DNA of 64,000 bases. Source: CAJOLV01 sp045631885 (GTDB lineage Bacteria; Bacillota_I; Bacilli_A; RFN20; CAG-826). The stretch is taken from contig JAZQVN010000035.1 in assembly GCA_045631885.1 (NCBI GenBank), positions 62,001 to 126,000 of the forward strand, written 5' to 3'. The notes beneath the pieces are model-generated. The model did no database searches and was not told where the DNA came from. It worked only from the letters and a program-made list of their open reading frames with translations. Below are positions 9,145 to 18,162 of the stretch, piece after piece (position 1 is the first letter of the stretch; every line of letters begins with the position of its first letter). A program made the position numbers and the translations under genes.

Positions 9145-9243
9145 AGTTATTTTTGACTATTTTTAGACACTGTCCAAATCAGATTTTTTGTAACTTTTTT
9201 TCTTCTTAAAAAATGTGGGTTATAAGGTGGGTAATAAATATAT

Positions 9244-10098
9244 TTATTGAATTGTAACGCCTCCATCATTGAAGAATAAGATGCCTATAGTCTTTGGTCC
9301 GCAGTGACTGGTGATTGTCGCGCCAGCGACTGTCACATAGATATTCCTAAATCCTTTTTCATTTAACCAGTCTTTACAAGTCTCTATCATATCTTCACTT
9401 GCGTGTGAATGGGTAATAAAGACAATGCTCTTATCTGGGTTAGTGAATTCTTCTAATGTATCGCGACAATATTCTTCAACACAGGCTAAGCTCTTTCCGC
9501 GATATTTGCTTCCAACTTCCATGCCACCATCTTTAACAACGATTTGAGGTTTTAATCGTAATAACAACGCTCCTAATTTAGCTAAACTAGAACATCTACC
9601 ACCTTTATGGAGATAGTTCAAAGTGTTAACCACAAAGCTCGCTTGGATATAAGGGATTCTTTTATCAACTTCACTTACTATCTGAGCAGCATTTAATCCT
9701 TTGTCTCTTAATATAGCAGCGTACATTGCTAATAAACCAATTCCGGTAGAAAGAGATTTCGAATTTATAACATATAAATTATTAATTGTACGCGTACACA
9801 TACACGCGTTAGAGTAAACTGAACTCAAACGATCACTTAATGAGAAATGGATAATCGCGTCATAGTCTTTCTTCAAATGATTGAAATAATCTTCAAATTC
9901 AAATTGATTAATCGCGCTTGTCTTTGGTAATATTCCCGTCTCTTCAACAAATTCAAAGATATCATCAGGAGTGATGTCTCCATCTTTTTCAAACCTCTCC
10001 CCTAGTTCAATGGTGAATGGGATAACCTTGATATCGTACTTTTTGATTAGTTCTTTATCTAGGTCACTGGCGGTTTCAACGGAAATAGCAATCTTCAT
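9244..10098 (-). CDS. DegV family fatty-acid-binding protein
   Basis: A 284-residue DegV domain protein. DegV proteins bind a fatty acid, and FakB members present it to FakA for phosphorylation. The start ATG at 10098 gives the family N-terminus KIAISVETASDLDKELIKKY followed by IKVIPFTIELG. Later features are HFSLSDRLSSVYSNA, INSKSLSTGIGLL and the C-terminal ITSHCGPKTIGILFF. An in-frame upstream extension to 10155 would run through the -10 TATAAT (10108-10113), which is 9 nt from the ATG, so it is not used. It is divergent from pepT. Whether it is a FakB cannot be decided here. Confidence 0.88.
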   Translation of the reverse strand: MKIAISVETASDLDKELIKKYDIKVIPFTIELGERFEKDGDITPDDIFEFVEETGILPKTSAINQFEFEDYFNHLKKDYDAIIHFSLSDRLSSVYSNACMCTRTINNLYVINSKSLSTGIGLLAMYAAILRDKGLNAAQIVSEVDKRIPYIQASFVVNTLNYLHKGGRCSSLAKLGALLLRLKPQIVVKDGGMEVGSKYRGKSLACVEEYCRDTLEEFTNPDKSIVFITHSHASEDMIETCKDWLNEKGFRNIYVTVAGATITSHCGPKTIGILFFNDGGVTIQ

Positions 10099-10155
10099 AG
10101 GAGGAGTATTATATAACCAATTCAAAAAAATATAAAATAATTTTTTTCTTCTCAC

Positions 10156-10190
10156 TATAATAGTAAATATAAAGTCTTCAAAGATAGGAG
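10156..10190 (+). promoter_or_regulatory. pepT promoter and Shine-Dalgarno
   Basis: TATAAT at 10156-10161 leaves a leader of about 30 nt that carries AGGAG (10186-10190), 6 nt before the ATG at 10197. This is a conventional leadered promoter, in contrast to the leaderless arrangement of divergent degV. Confidence 0.6.
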
Positions 10191-10196
10191 AAACAT

Positions 10197-11390
10197 ATGG
10201 ATCCAGTACAAAGATTTATTAATTACGCAAAAATAGACACTCAAGCGGATGACACAACCGGAACAACACCATCGACTGAAAAGCAGAAAAACCTTGGTAG
10301 ATTACTTGTTAAAGAATTAAAAGAACTCGGTTTAGAAGATGCTTATATGGATGAGTGGGGTATTGTCTATGCTCATCTAAAAGGGGAAGGTGATAGAATC
10401 GGTTTAAACGCTCACCAAGATACCGCTTTAGAAGTGACAGATACTAACTGCAATCCTCAAATTATTAGAAACTATGATGGTAAAGATTATCATTTAAATG
10501 ATAAATATGTCCTTTCCAGCGAAGAATTCCCATCCTTAAAGAAACATATTGGTAAAGACCTAGTGGTCACTGATGGAAATACATTATTAGGTGCAGATGA
10601 TAAAGCGGGTATCGCCATTATCATGTCAGTTTTAGAATATCTCCACGACCATCCAAAAGTTAAACATCATAATATCTCTGTCGCTTTTACCGTCGATGAG
10701 GAAATCGGTGAAGGTCCATTACATTTTGATTTAAATAAGATGCAAGCGGATTACGCTTTTACAATTGACGGAGGAGAAATCGACTGCATCGATTATGAAA
10801 ACTTCAATGCTCAAGGTGTTCATATCCATATCGAAGGTGTGTCTGTCCACCCAGGCGAAGGCAAAGGCGCGTTAATTAATGCTTTATTGTTATTAAATGA
10901 ATTAATCAATACATTCCCTCCAAAAGAAACTCCATTTGACGCTGGATATGATGATGGCTATTGGCATATCAATTCCGTTAATGGCTCAAGTGACACTTGT
11001 GATTTAGATATGATTTTAAGAGATTTTGATTACGATAATTTACTTAAACGCGGCCAACTCATCAAAGATGAAGCGGCAAAATTACAAAAGAAATATCCGA
11101 AAGCTAAAATCGAAGTCACGATTAAAGATCAATATTACAATATGCTCCCATATGTCTTAAAAGATCCTCGTCCAGTTGATAAAGCTAAAGCCGCTTTAAC
11201 AAAGAACGGATTAACTCCAAGAAGCACCAAAATTAGAGGTGGAACCGATGGAGCGACATTCTCTAAAATGGGTCTACCAACTCCTAACTTAGGAACTGGC
11301 TCTTCTAACCATCATGGAAGATATGAATATCTCGTTATTCAAGACTTCTTAAAGATGATTGATGTCGTATTAGATATCGTCAAACTATAA
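10197..11390 (+). CDS. pepT: Peptidase T (tripeptide aminopeptidase, M20)
   Basis: Cytoplasmic zinc aminopeptidase that releases the N-terminal residue of tripeptides. At 397 residues it is close to the family length. M20 features visible: the first metal motif NAHQDTA near residue 75 (HxD), LGADDKAGIA with the bridging Asp near residue 132, VDEEIGEGP with the catalytic Glu pair near 165, and the late TGSSNHHGRYEY with a metal-binding His. The family loop containing NPQIIRNYDG also matches PepT. The gene is monocistronic with its own promoter and terminator. Confidence 0.93.
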   Translation: MDPVQRFINYAKIDTQADDTTGTTPSTEKQKNLGRLLVKELKELGLEDAYMDEWGIVYAHLKGEGDRIGLNAHQDTALEVTDTNCNPQIIRNYDGKDYHLNDKYVLSSEEFPSLKKHIGKDLVVTDGNTLLGADDKAGIAIIMSVLEYLHDHPKVKHHNISVAFTVDEEIGEGPLHFDLNKMQADYAFTIDGGEIDCIDYENFNAQGVHIHIEGVSVHPGEGKGALINALLLLNELINTFPPKETPFDAGYDDGYWHINSVNGSSDTCDLDMILRDFDYDNLLKRGQLIKDEAAKLQKKYPKAKIEVTIKDQYYNMLPYVLKDPRPVDKAKAALTKNGLTPRSTKIRGGTDGATFSKMGLPTPNLGTGSSNHHGRYEYLVIQDFLKMIDVVLDIVKL

Positions 11391-11393
11391 TAG

Positions 11394-11413
11394 CTGCGCT
11401 GCGCGCAGTTTTT
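11394..11413 (+). terminator. Rho-independent terminator after pepT
   Basis: Stem CTGCGC/GCGCAG with a 3-nt loop (11394-11408) followed by TTTTT. Confidence 0.8.
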
Positions 11414-11430
11414 ATTTTCTTAAAATATTT

Positions 11431-11501
11431 TTGGCACTTTACTTGACTAAGTGCTAATTTGTTATAAAATATACTTGGCACTCCGAGAATTAGACTGCTA
11501 A
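11431..11501 (+). promoter_or_regulatory. htpG promoter flanked by two CIRCE operators (HrcA sites)
   Basis: Promoter TTGACT (11443-11448), 16-nt spacer, TAAAAT (11465-11470). CIRCE 1 (11431-11457) is TTGGCACTT-N9-AAGTGCTAA and overlaps the -35. CIRCE 2 (11475-11501) is TTGGCACTC-N9-GACTGCTAA and covers the expected start site. Both match the consensus TTAGCACTC-N9-GAGTGCTAA with one or two changes per arm. An HrcA dimer at each would block initiation. Confidence 0.88.
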
Positions 11502-11518
11502 AAAGGAGATTATGTGAT

Positions 11519-13438
11519 ATGAAAGAAACGATGAAATTTGAAACCGAGAGTAAAGAATTACTCAATTTGATGATTAACTCCATTTACTCAAATAATGAAA
11601 TATTCTTAAGAGAACTTATTTCTAACGCATCTGATGCGATTGATAAATATAAATATTTATCTTTGACAAGTAACGGCAAAGTCCCATTATTAGATCACGA
11701 TATCCATATCGAATTAAATAAGAAAAATAGAACAATCACTATTTCCGATAATGGTATCGGTATGAATAAAGAAGATTTGATTAACAATCTCGGCACCATC
11801 GCGAGAAGTGGATCAAAAGATTTTGTCAGCAAAATCAAAGAAGCTCAAGCCAAAAAAGATATCGATATCATCGGTCAGTTTGGTGTTGGTTTCTATAGCG
11901 CCTTTATGGTGGCTAACAAGATAGAGGTTTTAACCAAAAAATGCGATTCTGAAGCATACTTATTTACTTCTTCTGGTGAAGATAGTTACACGATTGAAGA
12001 CGCTCAAAGAGAAAGCGTCGGCACCACTATTACTTTATTCTTAAAGAAATCATCTAAAGATGTTGATTATGATAAGTATTTAGAAGAATATCAAATCAAA
12101 GATTTGGTTAAACGTTATAGTGACTATATCCGTTATCCAATTAAGATGGTTTGCACAGTGAGAAAACCAAAACTAGACGCTGACGGTAAAGAAATTGAAA
12201 ATGAAACAATGGAAGTTCAAGAAGAACAAGTTCTTAACTCCATGGTCCCTCTTTGGAAGAAAAATAAGAAAGATGTCAGCGAAGAAGAATTAAATAAATT
12301 CTATCAAGAAAAATTCATGGATTATGAAGATCCTCTCATCTCCTTATTCGTCTCTGTTGATGGCAAGGTGACATATAACTCATTATTATTCATTCCAAGT
12401 CACGCACCATATAACCTATATAGTGAGAATTATGAAAAAGGTCTCCAATTATACTCCAAAGGAGTATTTATCAAAGATAAAGCTCCAGAATTAATCCCTG
12501 ATTATCTTAAATTCGTGAAAGGTCTCGTTGACTCTCCAGACCTCAACTTAAATATTTCTCGAGAAATTCTCCAACGCTCACCAGTGATGGAAAAAATCGC
12601 GGAGAATGTCGAGAAGAAGATTGTTGATAAATTAAAAGAAGTTCTTAAAGAAGATAAAGAGAAATATCTCAAATTCTGGAACAACTTCGGTGACCACATT
12701 AAGTTTGGTATCTACTCCACTTATGGAAGTAAGAAAGACTTATTACAAGATATCCTCTTATTCCATTCGTTAAATAACAATGATGAATTCATCACACTAA
12801 GTGAATATAAAGAGAAAATGGCCAAAGGCCAAAAGAATATCTATTATGTCTCTGGTGAGAATCTTGATTCTATCAAGTTATTACCTCAAATCGAAAGATA
12901 TAAGAAACTCGGTTATGATGTCTTACTCTTAGATCAAAAGATCGATGAATTCGCGGTTATGATGATGAGAGAATACGACAAAGTCGAATTCAAATCCATC
13001 AGCGAAGATTCCGTCGATGAATTAACTAAAGAAGAACAAGAGAAGATTGAAGAAGTGACCACTGATTCAAGAAGATTATTAGATAATCTTAAAGAAGCCT
13101 TAAAAGAAGAAGTTGATGACGTTGTTATCTCTTCTAAATTAATTGATTCTCCAGTTTGCTTAAGCACAAAAGATGGTCTATCTCTTGAAATGGAAAAGAC
13201 ATTAAATGAACAGCCAGGTAATGAAGAAAGAGTGAAAGCCAAGAAAGTTCTCGAACTTAATCCTGAACACGACTTATTCAAAACATTCCTCGCTATTCAA
13301 GAAGATGATGAACTCGTTAAAGAATATGCTTCAGTCTTATATGATGAAGCAATGCTACTTGAAGGTAGAGAAATCGCCAACAAAAAAGAGTTTGTTAGAA
13401 AGCTCAACGAGCTAATGATTAAAGCGTTCAAGAAATAA
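11519..13438 (+). CDS. htpG: Molecular chaperone HtpG (Hsp90)
   Basis: ATP-dependent Hsp90 chaperone, 639 residues, full length. The N-terminal GHKL ATPase domain has NEIFLRELISNASDAIDK near residue 25-45, DNGIGMNKEDL near 80, and IGQFGVGFYSAFMVA near 120. The middle domain carries GVFIKD and NLNISREILQ. The C-terminal dimerisation domain follows. AAGGAG at 11503-11508 is 10 nt before the ATG. Two CIRCE sites overlap the promoter, so it should be repressed by HrcA and induced by heat. In B. subtilis htpG is not in the CIRCE regulon, so this wiring differs from that model. Confidence 0.97.
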   Translation: MKETMKFETESKELLNLMINSIYSNNEIFLRELISNASDAIDKYKYLSLTSNGKVPLLDHDIHIELNKKNRTITISDNGIGMNKEDLINNLGTIARSGSKDFVSKIKEAQAKKDIDIIGQFGVGFYSAFMVANKIEVLTKKCDSEAYLFTSSGEDSYTIEDAQRESVGTTITLFLKKSSKDVDYDKYLEEYQIKDLVKRYSDYIRYPIKMVCTVRKPKLDADGKEIENETMEVQEEQVLNSMVPLWKKNKKDVSEEELNKFYQEKFMDYEDPLISLFVSVDGKVTYNSLLFIPSHAPYNLYSENYEKGLQLYSKGVFIKDKAPELIPDYLKFVKGLVDSPDLNLNISREILQRSPVMEKIAENVEKKIVDKLKEVLKEDKEKYLKFWNNFGDHIKFGIYSTYGSKKDLLQDILLFHSLNNNDEFITLSEYKEKMAKGQKNIYYVSGENLDSIKLLPQIERYKKLGYDVLLLDQKIDEFAVMMMREYDKVEFKSISEDSVDELTKEEQEKIEEVTTDSRRLLDNLKEALKEEVDDVVISSKLIDSPVCLSTKDGLSLEMEKTLNEQPGNEERVKAKKVLELNPEHDLFKTFLAIQEDDELVKEYASVLYDEAMLLEGREIANKKEFVRKLNELMIKAFKK

Positions 13439-13441
13439 TTA

Positions 13442-13473
13442 AAAAGCCTTGATTTATTCAAGGCTTTATTTTT
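13442..13473. terminator. Bidirectional terminator between htpG and tmRNA
   Basis: 9-bp stem AAGCCTTGA/TCAAGGCTT with a 5-nt loop (13444-13466), T-rich tail on the plus side and AAAAA before it, so it can serve htpG (+) and the tmRNA gene (-). Confidence 0.85.
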
Positions 13474-13477
13474 CACT

Positions 13478-13871
13478 TGGTGGAGCCGAGGAGAGTTGAA
13501 CTCCTGTCCAGAGAAGGCTCTTCAATAACGTCTACAGCTTAGACGGTATGAACTTTAACGTGTTTTGCATATCGACGGACTCTACACGCGAGACAAATTG
13601 TAACTTCATTAACGCCGTGTTAGTCTTCAAGCGTTAACTATCCTTTTGGTATGACACCACTACCAGGCGTGAAAGGCTAAAACCCTGGGTGATGCTGTGC
13701 CCGGCGCCTTGCGTCGGTCCCTAACGTCGGGTGCTAATTAAGCAGCGCAGAGAACTTGAGCTCTAGGAGCTCTCATATAACTGTTGTCAGTTATTTTTGT
13801 TTTGGTTATCACGGTGACCAACCGGCTGCAGTTAGAGCCTAGCACATCCCTGTCGAAACCAGTACGACCCC
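13478..13871 (-). ncRNA. ssrA: tmRNA (transfer-messenger RNA)
   Basis: About 394 nt. The 5' end GGGGTCG pairs with CGGCTCC just before an encoded ACCA 3' end, forming the tRNA-like acceptor; the T-arm sequence GTTCAACTC lies next to it, and the family 5' segment ACTGGTTTCGACAGGGAT is present. After a pseudoknot and an AAAAATAACT stretch, the aligned resume codon is GAC and the tag reads DNSYMRAPRAQVLCAA then TAA (stop near 13738-13740). The resume position is inferred by alignment to the E. coli AAAAAUAGUC-GCA layout. The -CAA end fits SsrA tags, though most end in LAA. It rescues stalled ribosomes with SmpB, which is not in this window. Confidence 0.93.
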
Positions 13872-14005
13872 AATTGTGCTATCGAGCGAGTTATATTCTT
13901 ACAAAAACAACGGGAAAAAGCAACAAATATTGCTCCCTTATAATATTTCATTTGTAAAATGATTCGTTATACCATACAATATACGGGCAAAGTGAGGTAT
14001 CGCAA

Positions 14006-15052
14006 ATGAACCCAAAGGCTAAAAAATTCTTATCAAATTTCTTCTTCGGACTATTCTCAAACGAACACGCGATTGAAGGTTCTAAATCCAATCCATGGTG
14101 GGTCGCCGCTATTATTGGTGTTTTAGGTTGTTTTATTCCAGTTATTCCATTAACTGTTAATACCGCTAATGCATATGGCAGTTCTTTCTTATCAAGCTAT
14201 ACATATCGTTATGATCAAAACATCTCTGATGTGACAACCAAAATGTTATTAGACAACAAGGAATTTAAAGTGAGTGATGAACACTTACTTCAATACTTTG
14301 ACAATGGTGAAGTCGTTCACCCATCTGTCACTGAAGATGTCTATCCTGTTGCCTCTCATATTAATGCCTCTACAGGTCAATATGAATTAATGATTTATTT
14401 CACCGAAAGAGAAGGCGTTGATTTAGATGCTTTAAAAACATCCATCAATGACGCTCAATATAAGACTGGCACAACCGAAACCGCTGGTCCAAATGATGGT
14501 GCTTATGCTCCTTCATATGTTTTACTCTTTAAAAACGGCATTTACACAAAATTGATGAAAGAGAATTCCGTTGAACAAGGTAATGGCACCGCGACAAACT
14601 ACACAACCGACTGGAAACACTTTGAAGTCGGTCATGAATTATTAAAGAGCACATTACCAGAAGGCAAAGTCGCTTCTGATATCGACTTAAATAATTCTAA
14701 CGATGTCAAAAAGATTTTTGAAAACTGGAAAGAAGTCTATAACAAAGCTTATATCAGCCAAAAGACTTATAACATCTGGATGACAACATTACTCTTCTAT
14801 GGAATCTACTTCGGTTTAACAATTCTCATGGGTTTATTAGTCTTCTTATTAACTCGTGGAAAGAACAATATGTTCAACTACTTGAAGTTCATCGATTGTC
14901 TCAAGATTGTCTGGTGGGCATGTTTATCCCCAGCTATCCTTGGTATGATCTTCGGATTCATCTTTGCAAACTTCGCTCAAATGATGTTCATTATCTTAAT
15001 TGGTTTAAGAGTCATGTGGATATCAATGAAGCAATTAAGACCTCAATATTAA
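14006..15052 (+). CDS. Polytopic membrane protein of unknown function
   Basis: A 348-residue protein with one helix near residues 32-52, a hydrophilic extracytoplasmic domain of about 190 residues, and about three helices in the last 100 residues. The layout recalls DUF1189-type proteins, but I do not recognise it firmly. A GAGG-like Shine-Dalgarno lies about 9 nt upstream, with possible -10 TACAAT about 25 nt earlier. It is monocistronic and ends at a bidirectional terminator shared with the convergent operon at 15085. No function assigned. Confidence 0.65.
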   Translation: MNPKAKKFLSNFFFGLFSNEHAIEGSKSNPWWVAAIIGVLGCFIPVIPLTVNTANAYGSSFLSSYTYRYDQNISDVTTKMLLDNKEFKVSDEHLLQYFDNGEVVHPSVTEDVYPVASHINASTGQYELMIYFTEREGVDLDALKTSINDAQYKTGTTETAGPNDGAYAPSYVLLFKNGIYTKLMKENSVEQGNGTATNYTTDWKHFEVGHELLKSTLPEGKVASDIDLNNSNDVKKIFENWKEVYNKAYISQKTYNIWMTTLLFYGIYFGLTILMGLLVFLLTRGKNNMFNYLKFIDCLKIVWWACLSPAILGMIFGFIFANFAQMMFIILIGLRVMWISMKQLRPQY

Positions 15053-15056
15053 CAAT

Positions 15057-15083
15057 AAAACGCTCGGTTAATTCGAGCGTTTT
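15057..15083. terminator. Bidirectional terminator
   Basis: AAAACGCTCG/CGAGCGTTTT, 10-bp stem with a 7-nt loop, between two convergent genes. A/T runs on both sides allow termination in both directions. Confidence 0.88.
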
Positions 15084-15084
15084 A

Positions 15085-15423
15085 TTAATCTCCGTAATCT
15101 GAACCACGACTCTTATCCTCAACGAATATTTTTAGTGGGTCAGTGATGTCAGTTATCTCTAAGAATATATAATCTTCAACATTTGTTAATGGGCAATCAT
15201 AGTTACCAGTGTAGACCACTCTTTTTTCTTTTCTCGCACGATTAATAATTTCATCGACGATTGATTGATATAACTCTGGATGATGATCTTTAAACCCTTT
15301 TAACATCGTGTAGAAAACTGGTTCAATATAAAACCTTGATCCATCATCTAACTCATATAAAGAACAGAATGGATTATCTTTATCTTCAATTAATTTTAAG
15401 TCTTTAAATTCTTCGTGTTTCAT
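15085..15423 (-). CDS. Small cytoplasmic protein of unknown function
   Basis: A 112-residue acidic protein with no membrane segment and no domain I recognise. Alternating hydrophobic positions in the first half (LYELDDGSRFYIEPVF) and the last third (YIFLEITDITD) suggest a small alpha/beta fold. It is the last gene of the gdpP-rplI-dnaB-walJ-rlmH operon and overlaps rlmH by ATGA (4 nt), so it is translated with it. Function unknown. Confidence 0.7.
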   Translation of the reverse strand: MKHEEFKDLKLIEDKDNPFCSLYELDDGSRFYIEPVFYTMLKGFKDHHPELYQSIVDEIINRARKEKRVVYTGNYDCPLTNVEDYIFLEITDITDPLKIFVEDKSRGSDYGD

Positions 15424-15899
15424 TTGTGGTAAGTCTCGTTTCTTAATATCTTAAATGCGCGGTAAATTTGCTCTAATAATATCAATCTAGTCATCTGATG
15501 TAAGAAGGTCATTTTGGATAAAGAGATGGAGTCATTGCATCTTCTTTTTAACTCATCACTTAATCCATAAGAACCCCCGATAACGAAGGAGATTAATGAA
15601 CCCCCTAAAACGAGTTTTTCATTCAAAAACTCCGCAAATTGGGGACTTTCTAACTCTTTTTTGTTTAAATCTAGTCCAATTAGGTACTCGTTATTTTTGA
15701 GTTGTTGAAGGACTTTTTCCCCTTCTTTATTCTTCGCGATTTCTATCTCTGAATGGTTGGGGTTATTTGGTATTGGTTCATCATTTAATTCCACGATTTC
15801 GATTTGGCAATATGGTCTAATTTTCTTTAAATAATCATCGACACCAATCTTCAAATAGTTCTCTTTAATTTTACCAATCGCATAGATTCTAATTTTCAT
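15420..15899 (-). CDS. rlmH: 23S rRNA pseudouridine-1915 N3-methyltransferase RlmH
   Basis: SPOUT-family SAM-dependent methyltransferase of 159 residues, the family's usual size, modifying pseudouridine 1915 in helix 69 of 23S rRNA. Seen: KIRIYAIGKIKENYL at the start, LIGLDLNKKELESPQFAEFL in the middle, and the knot signature SFVIGGSYGLSDELKRR followed by LSKMTFLHQMTRLILLEQIYRA. It overlaps walJ by 11 bp. The walJ-rlmH neighbourhood matches B. subtilis. Confidence 0.95.
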   Translation of the reverse strand: MKIRIYAIGKIKENYLKIGVDDYLKKIRPYCQIEIVELNDEPIPNNPNHSEIEIAKNKEGEKVLQQLKNNEYLIGLDLNKKELESPQFAEFLNEKLVLGGSLISFVIGGSYGLSDELKRRCNDSISLSKMTFLHQMTRLILLEQIYRAFKILRNETYHK

Positions 15900-16644
15900 T
15901 TAAATTACCTCCATGTGTTGATACCCATTGGTTCGCGCATCTGACATCATACTTTTCAATATTCACGCCAAAGTGCTTGAAGATTTTATGATACGCGGTT
16001 AACGCAGTTTCAGGAGTATTAGCCTCTTCTGATAAATGGGCTAAGATAATTTGTTTAGTTTTATCACCGATTAATTCTAATGTCGTAATCGCGGAATCTT
16101 CATTACATAAATGTCCTTGTTCAGACATGATTCGATTCTTTAATTCATAAGTTCTATTTGTTAATAAAAGCATCTTGATATCATGATTTGATTCGATGAT
16201 CAAATAATCTGGATTAGAAGCGATATCTTTGCTCTCTTCTAAGAACACTCCTGTGTCAGTGACATAAGTTAATTTCTCATTATCCGCTTCTAAGATAAAG
16301 CCGCATGGATTGATCGCATCATGACTTGTGGGAAACGGAGTAATTGTAATGTCTTTAATCGTAAAAGGAACAAAGTTTTCCACCACATTGCTTAATGAAG
16401 AAGGGAGAGTTCCTCTTAAACCATACATAATCTTTGGAGATAAACTCTTTAAATTTGAAATATGGTCAGTGTGATTATGAGTAAATATCGCTGCGTCGAT
16501 ATCTTTAACTGTTAAATCAAATTCTTGTAATCCTTCATTTAAGCGAGTTAAAGAAATCCCCATATCAATGAGGATGTTCGTATTTTTGTGACTGACAATA
16601 GTCGCATTACCTTTAGAACCACTAGCGATAATGTTGAATTTCAT
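15889..16644 (-). CDS. walJ: MBL-fold metallohydrolase, WalJ/YycJ type
   Basis: Metallo-beta-lactamase fold protein of 251 residues. N-terminal IIASGSKGNATIV and the metal motif THNHTDH near residue 58 are those of YycJ/WalJ, a predicted DNA or nucleotide hydrolase linked in other Firmicutes to coordinating replication and wall metabolism. Late His in IILAHLSEEANTPE completes the metal site. In B. subtilis it sits in the walRKHIJ operon. Here no walRK or walHI is visible; it instead follows dnaB with a 2-nt gap. The exact substrate is not known from sequence. Confidence 0.88.
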   Translation of the reverse strand: MKFNIIASGSKGNATIVSHKNTNILIDMGISLTRLNEGLQEFDLTVKDIDAAIFTHNHTDHISNLKSLSPKIMYGLRGTLPSSLSNVVENFVPFTIKDITITPFPTSHDAINPCGFILEADNEKLTYVTDTGVFLEESKDIASNPDYLIIESNHDIKMLLLTNRTYELKNRIMSEQGHLCNEDSAITTLELIGDKTKQIILAHLSEEANTPETALTAYHKIFKHFGVNIEKYDVRCANQWVSTHGGNLNEN

Positions 16645-16646
16645 AA

Positions 16647-18161
16647 TTAATCGTTCATGCTTTGGTTTGCGATATTACGCATTTGTTCTTCCCATTCTGG
16701 AGAAGGCGAGTCAAATCTACCGAAGGCTTTGTAGAAGAATAAGCCACAGACACCAGTTTGACCGTTTCTGTTCTTAGCAACGTTAATTTCAATATATGAA
16801 GCATCGCCAGGCATTTCTTCACCACGTTGTTTCTCTTGAGCGGCTTTCGCTAATTCGAATTTTTCGCTATCACTTAAGCGGCCACCTTTCTTATTTCCTG
16901 GATCTTTACGGGTGTTTTTATAATAGTCTTCACGATATAAGAGCATGACGACGTCAGCGTCTTGTTCGATAGAACCAGAATCTCTTAAGTCGGAAAGCAT
17001 TGGTCGTTTAGTATCACGTTTTTCCACATCACGAGATAATTGTGATAAGACGATAACTGGGACTTTTAAGTCTCTGGCTAAACCTTTTAAGGCAAGAGAA
17101 ATCTTACGGACTTCTTCTTGACGAGAATCGTTACCACGACTTGATGTACCGGTTTGAATTAAACCTAAATAGTCAACGACGATTAAACCTAAATCTGGAT
17201 GTTGAGATTGTAATTGTCTAGATTTAGCGATGATATCCATTAATTTGATACCTGGAGAATCATCAATATATATTGGAGCGGAGCTAACTTCTTTAATCGC
17301 AGAAGCGACTTTCGCTCTTTCTTGTCCGTTTAAAACACCAGAAGAAATTTTCGTTAATGAAACGTTACTAGCCGCGGCCACTAAACGTCTGACTAATAAT
17401 TCACTAGCCATTTCTAATGAGAAGATAGCGACTGGAACTTGTTTTCTTGTCGCTGCTTTATAAGCAAAGTTAAGGGCTAAAGCAGTTTTACCAACTGATG
17501 GACGAGCGGCAATAATTGTTAACTCTGTCTTTTGGAAGCCTTGAGTTAAGTTATTGAGGTTATCATAACCTGTGGTTAAACCTGTAACGTTATCTTCATC
17601 GTATTTTTGTTGAGTGGATAAAGCCATTTCAACCGCTTTTGCGACTTCAGATGCAGTCTTAAATGTTGAGACTCTTCTTCTTTCTGTCGCAGATTTAATA
17701 ATTTCTTCACTACTGGCGATAAACGCATCGACATCTTCAATTTCCTCTGTGCGATATTGATTATCGATATGTCTAATCGCTAAAAGCATATTTCTTAAAA
17801 CTGATTGGTCTCTCACAATGTGAATGTAAAATTCCAAAGATGATAGAGCGACCATGGAGTCGGAACACTCTTGTAAATAGTTAACTCCACCGATGTTTTC
17901 TAATTCCTTGATGTTGATTAATTCTTCGGTCACGGTTAAAACATCAACCGCGATATTCTTCTTTTGTAAAGCCGCCAAAACACGATAAATGATTTGGTGT
18001 TTACCTTCATAAAATTCAACTTCTTCTAATTCTGCAAGCACTTGATAAAGCGCTTCTTTTGATAATAAAGCCGAACCTAAAACCGCCCTTTCAGCATCAC
18101 TATTATGAGGAAGGTCGTTTCTTACTTTTTTACCAATTTTCTTTGGGGTTTCTCCTGGCAT
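16647..18161 (-). CDS. dnaB: Replicative DNA helicase DnaB
   Basis: Hexameric 5'-3' helicase of the replication fork (504 residues; B. subtilis name DnaC). N-terminal primase-interacting domain starts LPHNSDAERAVLGSALLS. The RecA-like domain has Walker A ARPSVGKT near residue 215, Walker B LIVVDYLGL, and the VSLIEQDADVV-like segment SGSIEQDADVVMLLYREDYY near the end. No intein or insertion. Preceded by rplI with a 1-nt gap and followed by walJ with a 2-nt gap. Confidence 0.97.
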   Translation of the reverse strand: MPGETPKKIGKKVRNDLPHNSDAERAVLGSALLSKEALYQVLAELEEVEFYEGKHQIIYRVLAALQKKNIAVDVLTVTEELINIKELENIGGVNYLQECSDSMVALSSLEFYIHIVRDQSVLRNMLLAIRHIDNQYRTEEIEDVDAFIASSEEIIKSATERRRVSTFKTASEVAKAVEMALSTQQKYDEDNVTGLTTGYDNLNNLTQGFQKTELTIIAARPSVGKTALALNFAYKAATRKQVPVAIFSLEMASELLVRRLVAAASNVSLTKISSGVLNGQERAKVASAIKEVSSAPIYIDDSPGIKLMDIIAKSRQLQSQHPDLGLIVVDYLGLIQTGTSSRGNDSRQEEVRKISLALKGLARDLKVPVIVLSQLSRDVEKRDTKRPMLSDLRDSGSIEQDADVVMLLYREDYYKNTRKDPGNKKGGRLSDSEKFELAKAAQEKQRGEEMPGDASYIEINVAKNRNGQTGVCGLFFYKAFGRFDSPSPEWEEQMRNIANQSMND

Positions 18162-18162
18162 A

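Noticed and set aside
10099..10107. AGGAGGA next to degV as a ribosome site
   Set aside because: It reads AGGAGGA only on the plus strand; in degV orientation it is TCCTCCT, so it cannot serve that gene.
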